In this document: one piece after another, positions 38,168-46,772 of the stretch | Numbering within the stretch: the stretch's first letter is position 1 | How the letters are laid out: each line of letters begins with the position of its first letter | Assembly: GCF_000521785.1 (NCBI RefSeq) | Contig: NZ_JALZ01000006.1 | Span: 1-64,000, forward strand | Length of the DNA stretch: 64,000 nt | Direction of reading: 5' to 3' | DNA from: Roseivivax halodurans JCM 10272 | GTDB taxonomy: Bacteria > Pseudomonadota > Alphaproteobacteria > Rhodobacterales > Rhodobacteraceae | Position numbers and translations under genes: made by a program | The notes under the pieces: generated by a model | Seen by the model: the letters and a program-made list of their open reading frames with translations, nothing else | The model's database searches: none | Told to the model about the DNA's origin: nothing

Positions 38168-38754
38168 TGCGCGACGCGCGCGGAGACATGACGCAGCTCG
38201 TCGCCGCGCGCCGCGCCCTGCCGCGCATGGCGGGCCTGACCCCGCTCGCCGAGGTCGGCCTCGACGTCGATCTCGTCTCGCCCTACCAGATCTCCTGCGG
38301 CGCGCCGGACGGCCCCGCGCTCCTTTCCTACAACTTCCTCGACGCGCCCACCGCCCGGGCGCGCCGGGCCGAGCTCGCCCGTGCCGGCTACCTTCCGGCC
38401 ATGCTCTTCAACCGCGTGCTCGACGCCGCGCTCTCGCTGGCGGGGCTCGCTCGCGGGGACATCTACCTCACCCATTCGTGCCACCTCCTGCCGCCGGCGC
38501 GATCCGCGACCGTCCCCCGGGCCGCCATCGACGCCAGCATGGATGCGGTGACCCGGCACGAGCTCGCATCCCGCCCAGTCATCGCCCTCGGCCGTGCCGC
38601 CGCCGATGCCTGCCGCCGCTTCGGCCTGCCCCATGTCGCGCTCCCGCATCCCTCCGCCCGCGGGCTGACCGCAAAGGACAAGGCCCGCCGCCTTGCGGAC
38701 GCGCTCCTGCGCGCCCATGCTGGGCCCGGATGCCGGAGGCCCGCACATGCCTGA
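38167..38754 (+). CDS. uracil-DNA-glycosylase-superfamily-like protein
   Basis: A 195-aa protein. The C-terminal segment VIALGRAAADACRRFGLPHV followed by ALPHPSARGL resembles the LG-x-A...HPS-x-R region of the UDG superfamily. The middle DIYLTHSCHLLPPARS fits the family's F/Y-x-T-N-like strand, but the catalytic N-terminal GxxPG/YQ motif is not clear, so activity is uncertain. It is coupled to the cupin gene and overlaps the next small gene by 8 nt. Confidence 0.5.
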   Translation: MRDARGDMTQLVAARRALPRMAGLTPLAEVGLDVDLVSPYQISCGAPDGPALLSYNFLDAPTARARRAELARAGYLPAMLFNRVLDAALSLAGLARGDIYLTHSCHLLPPARSATVPRAAIDASMDAVTRHELASRPVIALGRAAADACRRFGLPHVALPHPSARGLTAKDKARRLADALLRAHAGPGCRRPAHA

Positions 38755-38929
38755 CGACACGCTCTCCCCGCTCCGTCGCTTCGGCCTCGGAGCCATCGTC
38801 ACGATGCCGGCGCAGATAAGCGCCGCGACCACGCCCTCCGCCCATGAGGGCGGCATTCCCGTCCTGCGCACCCTCGTCCCAGGCGCGGGCTTTCTCGCCA
38901 CCCTCCGGCTCTATCTGCAGGCCCCATGA
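38747..38929 (+). CDS. small hypothetical protein
   Basis: A 60-aa protein, MPDDTLSPLRRFGLGAIVTM followed by PAQISAATTP, mildly hydrophobic. GGAGG sits 7 nt before the ATG inside the preceding gene. The stop overlaps the MAPEG start as ATGA. Good translation signals and the overlaps argue that it is expressed. No family recognised. Confidence 0.55.
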   Translation: MPDDTLSPLRRFGLGAIVTMPAQISAATTPSAHEGGIPVLRTLVPGAGFLATLRLYLQAP

Positions 38930-39321
38930 CCCCAGAACTCACCGCCCTCGTCCTCGCCGCTTTGCTCCAGATGGTGCAATTCGCGCTCTTCGCGATCCCC
39001 GCCAACCGCGAGCTGGGCCCCGGTTACACCATGTCGCCCCGCGACCGCGAACCGTCCCGCGGGCTCAGCACCGGCACGAGCCGCCTCCAGCGCGCGATGA
39101 ACAACCATTTCGAGGGGCTCATCCTCTTCTCGATCGCGGTCTTCGCCGTGACGCTCGGCGACGCGTCGAACACGCTCACAGCGCTCGCCGCCTGGACCTA
39201 TCTCGGTGCCCGCATCCTCTACGTGCCGGCCTATTATCTCGGCTGGCGCCCCGGCCGCTCATTCATCTGGATGATCGGCTTCCTCGCGACCGCGCTCCTG
39301 TTGCTCGCGGCGCTCTTCTGA
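38926..39321 (+). CDS. MAPEG family membrane protein
   Basis: A 131-aa protein with four membrane helices and the MAPEG signature RLQRAMNNHFEGLILFS. Bacterial members are related to microsomal glutathione transferases, but the substrate is unknown. It is translationally coupled to the previous small gene by ATGA. A copy of the dispersed repeat begins 2 nt after its stop codon. Confidence 0.9.
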   Translation: MTPELTALVLAALLQMVQFALFAIPANRELGPGYTMSPRDREPSRGLSTGTSRLQRAMNNHFEGLILFSIAVFAVTLGDASNTLTALAAWTYLGARILYVPAYYLGWRPGRSFIWMIGFLATALLLLAALF

Positions 39322-39323
39322 TG

Positions 39324-39391
39324 CTTCTTCTTGGCGAAAATACTCCGGGGTGAATTGGCCGCGAGGCCAAGAGGGGCAGCGCCCCTCCCCC
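39324..39391 (+). repeat. dispersed intergenic repeat, best copy
   Basis: CTTCTTCTTGGC, then GAAAATACTCCGGGGTG, followed by two hairpins: TTGGCC-GCGA-GGCCAA (39355-39370) and GGGGC-AGC-GCCCC (39373-39385). The copy at 50709-50754 (opposite strand) shares the left block, the CCGGGGGTG and the GGGGCAGCGCCCC. Confidence 0.65.
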
Positions 39392-39421
39392 GTTCCAAAA
39401 AACCTGAAAGGACAGTGACCC

Positions 39422-40810
39422 ATGGCAAGCTACGACGTCATCGTGATCGGCTCCGGCCCCGGCGGCTACGTGGCGGCGATCCGCGCCGCGCAACTGGGGC
39501 TCAAGACCGCCTGCGTCGAAGGACGCGAGACCCTCGGCGGCACCTGCCTCAATGTCGGCTGCATCCCGTCGAAGGCGCTGCTGCATGCCACCCACCAGCT
39601 GCACGAGGCCGAGCACAACTTCGCCAAGATGGGCCTCAAGACCTCCGCGCCCAAGGTCGACTGGGACCAGATGCTCACCTACAAGCGCGAGACCATCGAG
39701 ACCAACACCAAGGGCATCGAGTTCCTCTTCAAGAAGAACAAGATCGACTGGCTGAAGGGCTGGGGCTCGATCCCCGAGAAGGGCAAGGTCAAGGTCGGTG
39801 ACGAGACCCACGAGGCCAAGAACATCATCGTCGCCACCGGCTCCGAGGTCGCGCCGCTGAAGGGCGTCGAGATCGACGAGAAGACCATCGTGTCCTCCAC
39901 CGGTGCGCTCGAGCTCGGCAAGATCCCCAAGAAGATGATCGTGATCGGCGCCGGCGTCATCGGGCTCGAGATGGGCTCGGTCTATTCCCGCCTCGGCGCC
40001 GAGGTGACCGTGCTCGAATACCTCGACACCGTCACCCCGACGATGGACGGCGAGGTCCAGAAGCAGTTCCAGAAGATCCTCGGCAAGCAGGGCCTCAAGT
40101 TCGTTCTCGGCGCCGCCGTGCAGGGCGCGGAGGTCAAGAACGGCAAGGCCCGCGTCACCTATAAGCTCAAGAAGGACGACAGCGAGGAGACGCTCGACGC
40201 CGACGTCGTTCTCGTCTCCACTGGCCGCCGTCCGGTGACCGAGGGTCTGGGCCTCAAGGAACTCGGCGTCGAGGTCAGCGACCGCGGCTTCGTGCAGACC
40301 GACAAGCACTGGATGACATCGGTCGACGGCGTCTACGCCATCGGCGATGCGACCGAGGGCCCGATGCTCGCCCACAAGGCCGAGGACGAAGGCATGGCCG
40401 CCGCCGAGGTCATCGCCGGCAAGGCGGGCCACGTGAATTACGGCGTCATCCCGAGCGTGATCTACACCCACCCCGAGGTTGCCGCGGTCGGCCAGACCGA
40501 GGAGGAGCTCAAGAAGGAGGGCCGCGACTACAAGGTCGGCAAGTTCTCCTTTATGGGCAACGGACGCGCCAAGGCCAACTTCGCCGCCGACGGCTTCGTC
40601 AAGATCATCGCCGACAAGGAAACGGACCGCATCCTCGGCGCGCATATCATCGGCCCGATGGCGGGCGATCTGATCCACGAGCTTTGCGTCGCGATGGAGT
40701 TCGGCGCGGCGGCCGAGGACGTGGCGCTCACCTGCCACGCCCACCCGACCTATTCCGAGGCCGTGCGCGAGGCGGCGCTGGCCTGCGGCGACGGCCCGAT
40801 CCACATGTGA
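39422..40810 (+). CDS. lpdA: dihydrolipoyl dehydrogenase (E3)
   Basis: A 462-aa FAD disulfide oxidoreductase that reoxidises the lipoyl groups of the 2-oxo-acid dehydrogenase complex. FAD motif [20 protein letters not shown]. Redox cysteines in [18 protein letters not shown] (about Cys42 and Cys47). NAD motif [19 protein letters not shown]. Second FAD site [20 protein letters not shown]. Catalytic His-Glu in [23 protein letters not shown] precedes the ATG. It closes the sucC-lpdA cluster and may also serve pyruvate dehydrogenase. Confidence 0.98.
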   Translation: MASYDVIVIGSGPGGYVAAIRAAQLGLKTACVEGRETLGGTCLNVGCIPSKALLHATHQLHEAEHNFAKMGLKTSAPKVDWDQMLTYKRETIETNTKGIEFLFKKNKIDWLKGWGSIPEKGKVKVGDETHEAKNIIVATGSEVAPLKGVEIDEKTIVSSTGALELGKIPKKMIVIGAGVIGLEMGSVYSRLGAEVTVLEYLDTVTPTMDGEVQKQFQKILGKQGLKFVLGAAVQGAEVKNGKARVTYKLKKDDSEETLDADVVLVSTGRRPVTEGLGLKELGVEVSDRGFVQTDKHWMTSVDGVYAIGDATEGPMLAHKAEDEGMAAAEVIAGKAGHVNYGVIPSVIYTHPEVAAVGQTEEELKKEGRDYKVGKFSFMGNGRAKANFAADGFVKIIADKETDRILGAHIIGPMAGDLIHELCVAMEFGAAAEDVALTCHAHPTYSEAVREAALACGDGPIHM

Positions 40811-40811
40811 T

Positions 40812-40846
40812 CAAGAAAAGACCCGGGCGCGATCAGCGCCCGGGTC
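40812..40846 (-). terminator. hairpin terminator between lpdA and helicase gene
   Basis: A perfect 11-bp stem GACCCGGGCGC / GCGCCCGGGTC with a 5-nt loop. On the minus strand it is followed by TTTTCTTGA, so it is a good intrinsic terminator for the helicase gene. For lpdA it is a hairpin without a T tract. Confidence 0.75.
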
Positions 40847-40899
40847 CCTCTCGCGCGGGCACCACAGGCGCCGCGCAACCTTTCCCGAAAATCCGGCTC

Positions 40900-43158
40900 T
40901 CAGGTCCGGCCGCGCTTCGGCGGCTGATCGCCGCCCTTGCGGGGCGCGGCCTTGGCACCCTTCGGCGGGCTGAAGCGCTTCGACGTGTCCGAGGCATCCG
41001 CCCGCGGCTTGGGCTTGCCGGCAGGCTTGCCGAACTTGCCCTCGCCCGCGGGTTTGCCGAACTTGCCTTCCGGCTTTCCGAACTTCCCCTCGGGCTTGCC
41101 GAACCCGCCGCGCTTCTGCGGCGCGCCGTCCTTGCCGGGCTTGCGGGGAGCATCGCCGGGCGACTTGCGCGCAGGTCCGCCCTCGCGGGCCGCGCCCCCA
41201 TCCTTGCGCGGCCCCGGCTTGCCGAAACCCTCGCGTTTGCCCTGCGGCCGGTCGCTCTCCCAAGGCTTGCCCCGGGGTTTGCCCTCGTCCCGGGACCTGT
41301 CCCGAGGCTTGTCGTCCTCCCAGCGCTTCTTCCGGGGCGCGTCGCCGTCCTCACGGCGGGCACGCGGCTTGTCGTCGTCCCACCGCTTGGCACGCGGCGC
41401 GTCGCCATCCTCGTGGCGGCCGCGCGGCTTCTCGTCGTCCCACCGCTTGGACTTCGGCTTGTCGTCATCCCAACGCTTGGCACGCGGCTTGTCCTCGCCC
41501 CGGTCCGGCCCGCCGGTGCGCGGCCCGTCGCCCTTGCGGTGTTTCGCCGGGGGCCGTCCGCCCTCGGGTCGCGACGGTCCCATGTCCGGCACGCCGTCGA
41601 GGCGCTTCGCCGTGAGCCCTTCCTCGAGCACGCCGTCCGCTCCGAGCGCCGAGACGAGAGCCGGTGCCGACGCCTCTGCGACCTCGACGAAGGTTTCCGA
41701 CTTCTGCACCCGGATCGCGCCGATGGCGTCCTTCTCGAGCCCGCCCGTGCGCAGCAGGATCGGCAGGAGCCAACGCGGCTCGGCGCGGTCGTCGCGACCG
41801 ACCGACAGGCTGAACCAGACGCTCGGCCCGAACGGCGCGCGCTCCTTGCGCACCGGAGCCGCAGCGGGATCCGACAGTTCCTCGGGCGCGGAATGCTTTG
41901 TGCGGTAGAGCCTCAGATAGGCCGCCACGATCGCCTCCGGCCCGTGTTCGGCGAGCAGGCGTCCGGCAAAGGACGCCTCGTCCTCGGTGATCTCCTCGGC
42001 CCACACGGGATCGGTGAGCAGCCGCTCCTCGTCGCGCGCGCGCACCTCGTCGGCGCTCGGCGGGGCCATCCACTCGGCGGTGATCCGGGCGCTCTGCAGA
42101 AGGCGCTCGGCCTTCTTCGCGACCTTCGGCGGCACCACCATCGCCGAGATGCCCTTGCGGCCCGCGCGACCCGTGCGGCCCGACCGGTGCAGCAGCGTCT
42201 CGCCGTTCGAGGGCAGCTCGGCATGGATCACCAGCTCGAGGTTCGGCAGGTCGATGCCCCGCGCCGCCACATCCGTCGCGATGCAGACCCGTGCCCGCCC
42301 GTCGCGCATCGATTGCAGCGCGTTCGACCGCTCGGACTGACTGAGCTCGCCCGACAGCGTGACGACCGCGAATCCCCGGTTGCCGAAACGCGCCGCGAGC
42401 CGGTTCACCGTTGCGCGGGTATTGGCAAAGACGATGGCGTTCTGCGCCTCGTGGAAGCGCAGCAGGTTGATGATCGCGTTCTCGGTGTCGTGCTGCGCCA
42501 CCTGCAGCGCCTGGTACGAGATGTCGGCATGCTGGCTGCGCTCGGAGACCGTGTTCACCCGCACCGCATCGTGCTGGTACTGCTCGGCGAGCTTGGCGAT
42601 CATCGGCGGCACGGTCGCCGAGAACATCAGCGTGCGCTTGTCCTCGGGCGCCTCGCCCAGCATGTATTCCAGATCCTCGCGGAAGCCGAGGTCGAGCATT
42701 TCGTCGGCCTCGTCGAGCACCACCGCGCGGATCGACGAAAGGTCGAGCGAGCCGCGCTGGATGTGGTCGCGCAGACGGCCCGGCGTTCCGACGACGATAT
42801 GCGCCCCGCGCTCCAGCGCCCGCCGCTCGTCGCGCATGTCCATGCCGCCGACGCAGGAGGCGACACGCGCATTCGCGCCCTCGTAGAGCCACGACAGCTC
42901 GCGCATCACCTGGAAGGCAAGCTCCCGCGTCGGGGCCACGATCAGCGCGAGCGGCGCGCCCGCCTCGCCGAAGGTCTCCTCGTCATCAAGCAGCGTCGGC
43001 CCGATGGCGAGCCCGAAGCCCACCGTCTTGCCCGACCCGGTCTGCGCGGACACCAGAAGGTCGGCCTCGACGAGATCCGGGTCGATCACCGCCTCCTGGA
43101 CGGGCGTCAACGTGTCATAGCCGCGCTTCGAGAGCGCATCGGAGAGGGTCTTGATCAT
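40900..43158 (-). CDS. DEAD-box RNA helicase with DbpA-type domain and repetitive basic tail
   Basis: A 752-aa ATP-dependent RNA helicase. The core (about residues 1-370) has the Q motif YDTLTPVQEAVI, Walker A AQTGSGKT, PTRELAFQ, DEAD in VLDEADEMLDLGF, SAT in LMFSATVPP, and HRSGRTGRAGRKG. A DbpA-type RNA-binding domain follows at about 475-550 (AIRVQKSETFVEVAE). The last roughly 190 residues are disordered and repetitive: several KRWDDDKPR units, then KFGKPEG/KFGKPAG units, rich in Lys, Arg, Gly and Pro. The likely role is ribosome assembly or RNA decay. The ATG start has only a weak ribosome site. Confidence 0.93.
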   Translation of the reverse strand: MIKTLSDALSKRGYDTLTPVQEAVIDPDLVEADLLVSAQTGSGKTVGFGLAIGPTLLDDEETFGEAGAPLALIVAPTRELAFQVMRELSWLYEGANARVASCVGGMDMRDERRALERGAHIVVGTPGRLRDHIQRGSLDLSSIRAVVLDEADEMLDLGFREDLEYMLGEAPEDKRTLMFSATVPPMIAKLAEQYQHDAVRVNTVSERSQHADISYQALQVAQHDTENAIINLLRFHEAQNAIVFANTRATVNRLAARFGNRGFAVVTLSGELSQSERSNALQSMRDGRARVCIATDVAARGIDLPNLELVIHAELPSNGETLLHRSGRTGRAGRKGISAMVVPPKVAKKAERLLQSARITAEWMAPPSADEVRARDEERLLTDPVWAEEITEDEASFAGRLLAEHGPEAIVAAYLRLYRTKHSAPEELSDPAAAPVRKERAPFGPSVWFSLSVGRDDRAEPRWLLPILLRTGGLEKDAIGAIRVQKSETFVEVAEASAPALVSALGADGVLEEGLTAKRLDGVPDMGPSRPEGGRPPAKHRKGDGPRTGGPDRGEDKPRAKRWDDDKPKSKRWDDEKPRGRHEDGDAPRAKRWDDDKPRARREDGDAPRKKRWEDDKPRDRSRDEGKPRGKPWESDRPQGKREGFGKPGPRKDGGAAREGGPARKSPGDAPRKPGKDGAPQKRGGFGKPEGKFGKPEGKFGKPAGEGKFGKPAGKPKPRADASDTSKRFSPPKGAKAAPRKGGDQPPKRGRT

Positions 43159-43304
43159 TCGGGAAACCGTTCTGCGTAGGTCGAGCGGCGCAGCGGCGCC
43201 GCGATCTGTCATCTGGACAGGAGGAGAGGCCGCCCTCCTAACGTAAAGCGTGCCCGATGTATACGGAAAATCGCGTGCCGGAACGTCGCGGCGCCGCGAG
43301 AAGC

Positions 43305-44045
43305 CTATTCGGCAGCGACGACCGCATCCCGCGCCTCGGCGAGCAGCTTGTCGGAAGCGAGCTCCACCTCGTATTCCAGCCGCGCCAGCATCGTCGCCTT
43401 GGGCGCATCGGCGGGGATGCGCGGCAGGAACTCGACGACGCCGAGCCCGGGCCGCTTCATGATCCCGCTCCGCGGCCAGAAGAGACCCACATTCGTCGCG
43501 ACCGGCACGCAATCCTGCCCGAGCTCGCGGAAGAGCGCAGCGGTGCCGGTCTTGTACTTGACCTTGTCCTCCGGCGCGACGCGGGTGCCCTGCGGATAGA
43601 TGACCAGCTGCCCCGGCAGCGCCTTTCCCTTGTCGACGTCCGCCAGCATCTTCGAGATCGCCTGCCCGCGCTTGCCCCGGTCGACCGGCACGCAGCCCAC
43701 GCGGTAGGCGTAGAGCCCGATCGCCGGCGTCCAGAGAAGCTCGCGCTTCATGATGAACTTCGCCCGCGGCAACGCCGCGAATATCATCAGGATGTCGAGG
43801 AAGGACTGGTGCTTGGCCGCGACCATCACCTCGTCCGTCGGGATCTCGCCGCGCACCTCGGTGCGCAGGCCCACCATCCAGCGTAGGCTCCACATCGCGT
43901 AGCGGGCGTAGGACCGGCAGGCGAAGCGCGCCGCCTGCCGCGACACCAGGGCCGCCGGCAGGAACACGATCCCCCAGACCAGCATCAGGAAATAGACATG
44001 CACCGTGTAGATCAGCGAGCGCGTCCATTGCAGGGCGTCTTTCAT
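43305..44045 (-). CDS. plsC: 1-acyl-sn-glycerol-3-phosphate acyltransferase
   Basis: A 246-aa membrane acyltransferase making phosphatidic acid. An N-terminal membrane helix (VYFLMLVWGIVFLPAALV) is followed by motif I KHQSFLDILMIF (H-x4-D, near residue 78), the acceptor-region CVPVDRGKRGQA and motif III YPQGTRVAP. AGGAGA is 6 nt before the ATG, which overlaps the ftsX stop as ATGA. It is therefore the third gene of ftsE-ftsX-plsC. Confidence 0.93.
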   Translation of the reverse strand: MKDALQWTRSLIYTVHVYFLMLVWGIVFLPAALVSRQAARFACRSYARYAMWSLRWMVGLRTEVRGEIPTDEVMVAAKHQSFLDILMIFAALPRAKFIMKRELLWTPAIGLYAYRVGCVPVDRGKRGQAISKMLADVDKGKALPGQLVIYPQGTRVAPEDKVKYKTGTAALFRELGQDCVPVATNVGLFWPRSGIMKRPGLGVVEFLPRIPADAPKATMLARLEYEVELASDKLLAEARDAVVAAE

Positions 44046-44947
44046 GGAAGGTCTCCTAGTACACTTGTGGTGGCGATGCGCGTCGCGAGGAAGGCCACCG
44101 CGCCGGCGAGGAGCGGCACGAGAAGCGGCCAGAGCCAGTGCAGCCCGCGGAACCCCAGGCCCGTGAGCACGCCCCCCGTGTCGCCGGTGTCGGGCATCAG
44201 GGCCACCGCCGCAAGTCCGACGGCCGTGCCGAGCGCGGCGCCCGCGACGGCGCGCAGAGTGAACCGCCGCACGAAGGCGGCGGCGATGTAATCGTCCGTC
44301 GCGCCGACCAGCCGCAGCACGGAGATCACCTGCGCATTGGCGGCAAGCGAGGCGTTCGCCGCGAGGCTCACCATCGCGCCGAGCGCCCCGAAGATGAGCG
44401 CCAGCGCGCTCCAGCCCATGACGCGCAATCCCGAGGCCGCCGCGAGCAGCGGACGCCGCCATCGCCGGTGGTCGTCGAGGACGGCGCCCGGCACCTCCGC
44501 CTGCAGGCGCAGCCGCAGACCGTCGGGATCGTAGCCGCCGCCGGTCTCCTGGAAGGTGATGAGCCGCGGCACCGGCAGGCTCTCGAGCGGCAGGTCGGGC
44601 CCGAACCACGGCTCGAGCAGCGCGCGCTGCTCGTCATCCGTGAGCGGTTGCACCTCCGTCACGCCCGGTGTTGTCTCCAGCACCCGCAGCGCCGCCGCGA
44701 GCTGCTGCTCCATCTCGCCCGCCGGAGCCGAGACGCGCAAGGTGGCGCCCCGCGCCAGCTCCTCGCTCCAGCGGTCGGCGAGCCGGCCGGCGGCAAGCGA
44801 CAGCGCCAGCGCGAAGACCGCGAGAAACGCCATCGCGGCGGCGGTGAAAAGCGTCAGCCTGGCCGTGATCCCGGTCGGCGGCACCACGCGGTCCGCGGCC
44901 GGATCACCGCGCAGGATCTCGGCGGCCTGTCGGACAAAGCGCCTCAC
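44042..44947 (-). CDS. ftsX: cell-division protein FtsX
   Basis: A 301-aa integral membrane partner of FtsE that controls septal peptidoglycan hydrolases. There is one N-terminal helix (LFTAAAMAFLAVFALALSL), a periplasmic domain of about 120 residues, and three C-terminal helices with the FtsX-type segment ANAQVISVLRLVGATDDYIA. The GTG start overlaps the ftsE stop (GTGA), a coupling typical of this pair. It is diverged but unmistakable in context. Confidence 0.9.
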   Translation of the reverse strand: MRRFVRQAAEILRGDPAADRVVPPTGITARLTLFTAAAMAFLAVFALALSLAAGRLADRWSEELARGATLRVSAPAGEMEQQLAAALRVLETTPGVTEVQPLTDDEQRALLEPWFGPDLPLESLPVPRLITFQETGGGYDPDGLRLRLQAEVPGAVLDDHRRWRRPLLAAASGLRVMGWSALALIFGALGAMVSLAANASLAANAQVISVLRLVGATDDYIAAAFVRRFTLRAVAGAALGTAVGLAAVALMPDTGDTGGVLTGLGFRGLHWLWPLLVPLLAGAVAFLATRIATTSVLGDLP

Positions 44948-45630
44948 AGATCCGCCCCCGCAGCCGTGACCTGCCGGTTCGCGATCCGCAGCACCCGCGC
45001 CGGGACCTGCTTTTTGGCCACGCGCACGAGGCCGAGGTCGTGCGTCGCGACGATCACCGCGCGCCCCATCCGGTTGAACTCGACGAGCAGCTGCAGAAGC
45101 CGCTGCGACATCTCCCAGTCGACATTGCCGGTGGGCTCGTCGGCGAGGATCGCGTCGGGCGAGACGATGACCGCCCGGGCCAGCGCGGCGCGCTGCCGCT
45201 CGCCACCCGAGAGCTCCGGCGGACGCGCATCCGCCCGTTTCGAGAGCCCCACCCATCCGAGCAGGTCGTCCAGATCCCGCCGCGCCGCCGGCCCGTCCCG
45301 GCCCGCCACGGTCAGCGGCAGGGCCACGTTGTCGGCAACGCTCAGATGGTCGAGAAACCGGCAATCCTGATGCACGACCCCGATCCTCTGGCGGATCGCC
45401 GCGATGCCGTCGCGCCCGAGCTCCTGGGCAGGGCGGTCGAACAGACGCACCTCGCCCGCGGTCGGCTGCAGCGCGGCATAGCAGAGGCGCAGGAAGGTCG
45501 TCTTGCCCGCCCCCGAGGGCCCGGTCAGGAAATGGAACGACCCCGGCGCGATATCGAGCGAGACACCGGTCAGAAGCTCCCCGCCGCCATAGCTGTAGGC
45601 CACATTGTCGAACGTGATCACCAGGTCCAT
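44944..45630 (-). CDS. ftsE: cell-division ATP-binding protein FtsE
   Basis: A 228-aa ABC ATPase of the FtsEX complex at the septum. Walker A LTGPSGAGKTTFLRL near residue 38, Q-loop VVHQDCRFLDHLSV, signature LSGGERQRAALARA, Walker B ILADEPTGNVD and switch ATHDLGLV are all present. The start is MDLVITFDNV; the ribosome site is weak. A 174-nt gap separates it from the divergent zinc-ribbon gene. Confidence 0.94.
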   Translation of the reverse strand: MDLVITFDNVAYSYGGGELLTGVSLDIAPGSFHFLTGPSGAGKTTFLRLCYAALQPTAGEVRLFDRPAQELGRDGIAAIRQRIGVVHQDCRFLDHLSVADNVALPLTVAGRDGPAARRDLDDLLGWVGLSKRADARPPELSGGERQRAALARAVIVSPDAILADEPTGNVDWEMSQRLLQLLVEFNRMGRAVIVATHDLGLVRVAKKQVPARVLRIANRQVTAAGADL

Positions 45631-45804
45631 CCGCAGCTGGGAAGAGGGCGTGCCGCGGTCCGCGGTCGCCCGCGTTTGTGCCCGAGCAACGGTTCGGTTG
45701 CAATCCGCCGCCCTTGACCGGATTGGACTTTCGGCTGCACTGACGGCACCATAATGTGCGCCGGACCAGCCGGCGGCGACCGGTGACAGAGGCAGGACTA
45801 AAAG

Positions 45805-46749
45805 ATGCGGCTGATCTGCCCCAAATGCGAGGCCCAGTACGAGGTCCCCACGGACGTCATTCCCGACGAGGGGCGCGACGTGCAATGTTCGAATTGCGGC
45901 ACGACGTGGTTCCAGGCCCATCCGCGGGCCTCGGCGGCGAACGACCACGCCGCCCCGGCGGTCGAGCCGCCCCGTGCCGAGCCCGCCCCCGACACCGACA
46001 CATCCCCCGCGGGAGCCACGCCCGGTGCGGGGCAGCCCTCCGCCCCAGCCCCGGATGAGAGCGGCGCAGAGACGCTTTCCGAAACGCCCGCGCCGGCAGA
46101 TCCACAGGCGACCCCGCCCGAGCAGCCCCGCGCCCGCCGTCTCGACCCGGCCGTGGCCGAGGTCCTTCGGGCCGAAGCCGAACGCGAGTCGCGCCAGCGC
46201 GCGACCGCAGGGGCAGCGCCCGCGCCCGGACCGCATGGCGCATCGGGCAGCGATCCCGCGCCCGGCGCTCCCAAGGCCGATCCGCACAGCGCGCCGAAGG
46301 ACGAGACCGGACGTGCCCGTGTCGCCGCCGCCTCGACCGGAGATGTGGGCGGCCGCGGCCGCTACGACCGCGCCGAAGACAGGCTCGGCGACCAGGGACC
46401 GACACCGGCCGAGATCGCATCGCGCCGCGGCCTGCTCCCGGATGTGAACGAGATCAACCAATCCCTGCGGCCTGGCGAAAAGCGCCCGAAAGAGGCGCCC
46501 CTGTCCCGCGGCCGCGTCATCGAACAGAAGAAATCGAGCGGGTTCGGCCGCGGATTCGTCACGATCCTCGTGATCGGCATCCTGCTGATTGCGCTCTACC
46601 TCGCCGCGCCGGCGATCGCCGAGGCCGTCCCGGCGCTCGCCGATCCGCTCGCCCTCTATGTCGCCGGGGCGGATGCCGCCCGCGTCTGGCTCGATGCGCA
46701 GATAACAGCCCTGCTCGCCTGGCTGAACGGGACGACCTCCGGGGCGTAA
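45805..46749 (+). CDS. membrane-anchored MJ0042-type zinc-ribbon protein
   Basis: A 314-aa protein. The N-terminal zinc ribbon is MRLICPKCEAQYEVPTDVIP followed by VQCSNCGTTWF (two CxxC). A roughly 170-residue Ala/Pro/Glu-rich disordered linker follows, then a basic stretch and one membrane helix near residues 248-270 (TILVIGILLIALYLAAP). Such proteins are widespread in alphaproteobacteria without a settled function. AGGA lies 7 nt before the ATG. It is divergent from ftsE. Confidence 0.85.
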   Translation: MRLICPKCEAQYEVPTDVIPDEGRDVQCSNCGTTWFQAHPRASAANDHAAPAVEPPRAEPAPDTDTSPAGATPGAGQPSAPAPDESGAETLSETPAPADPQATPPEQPRARRLDPAVAEVLRAEAERESRQRATAGAAPAPGPHGASGSDPAPGAPKADPHSAPKDETGRARVAAASTGDVGGRGRYDRAEDRLGDQGPTPAEIASRRGLLPDVNEINQSLRPGEKRPKEAPLSRGRVIEQKKSSGFGRGFVTILVIGILLIALYLAAPAIAEAVPALADPLALYVAGADAARVWLDAQITALLAWLNGTTSGA

Positions 46750-46772
46750 CGGCGGCGCGCGTCCGCGACGCC

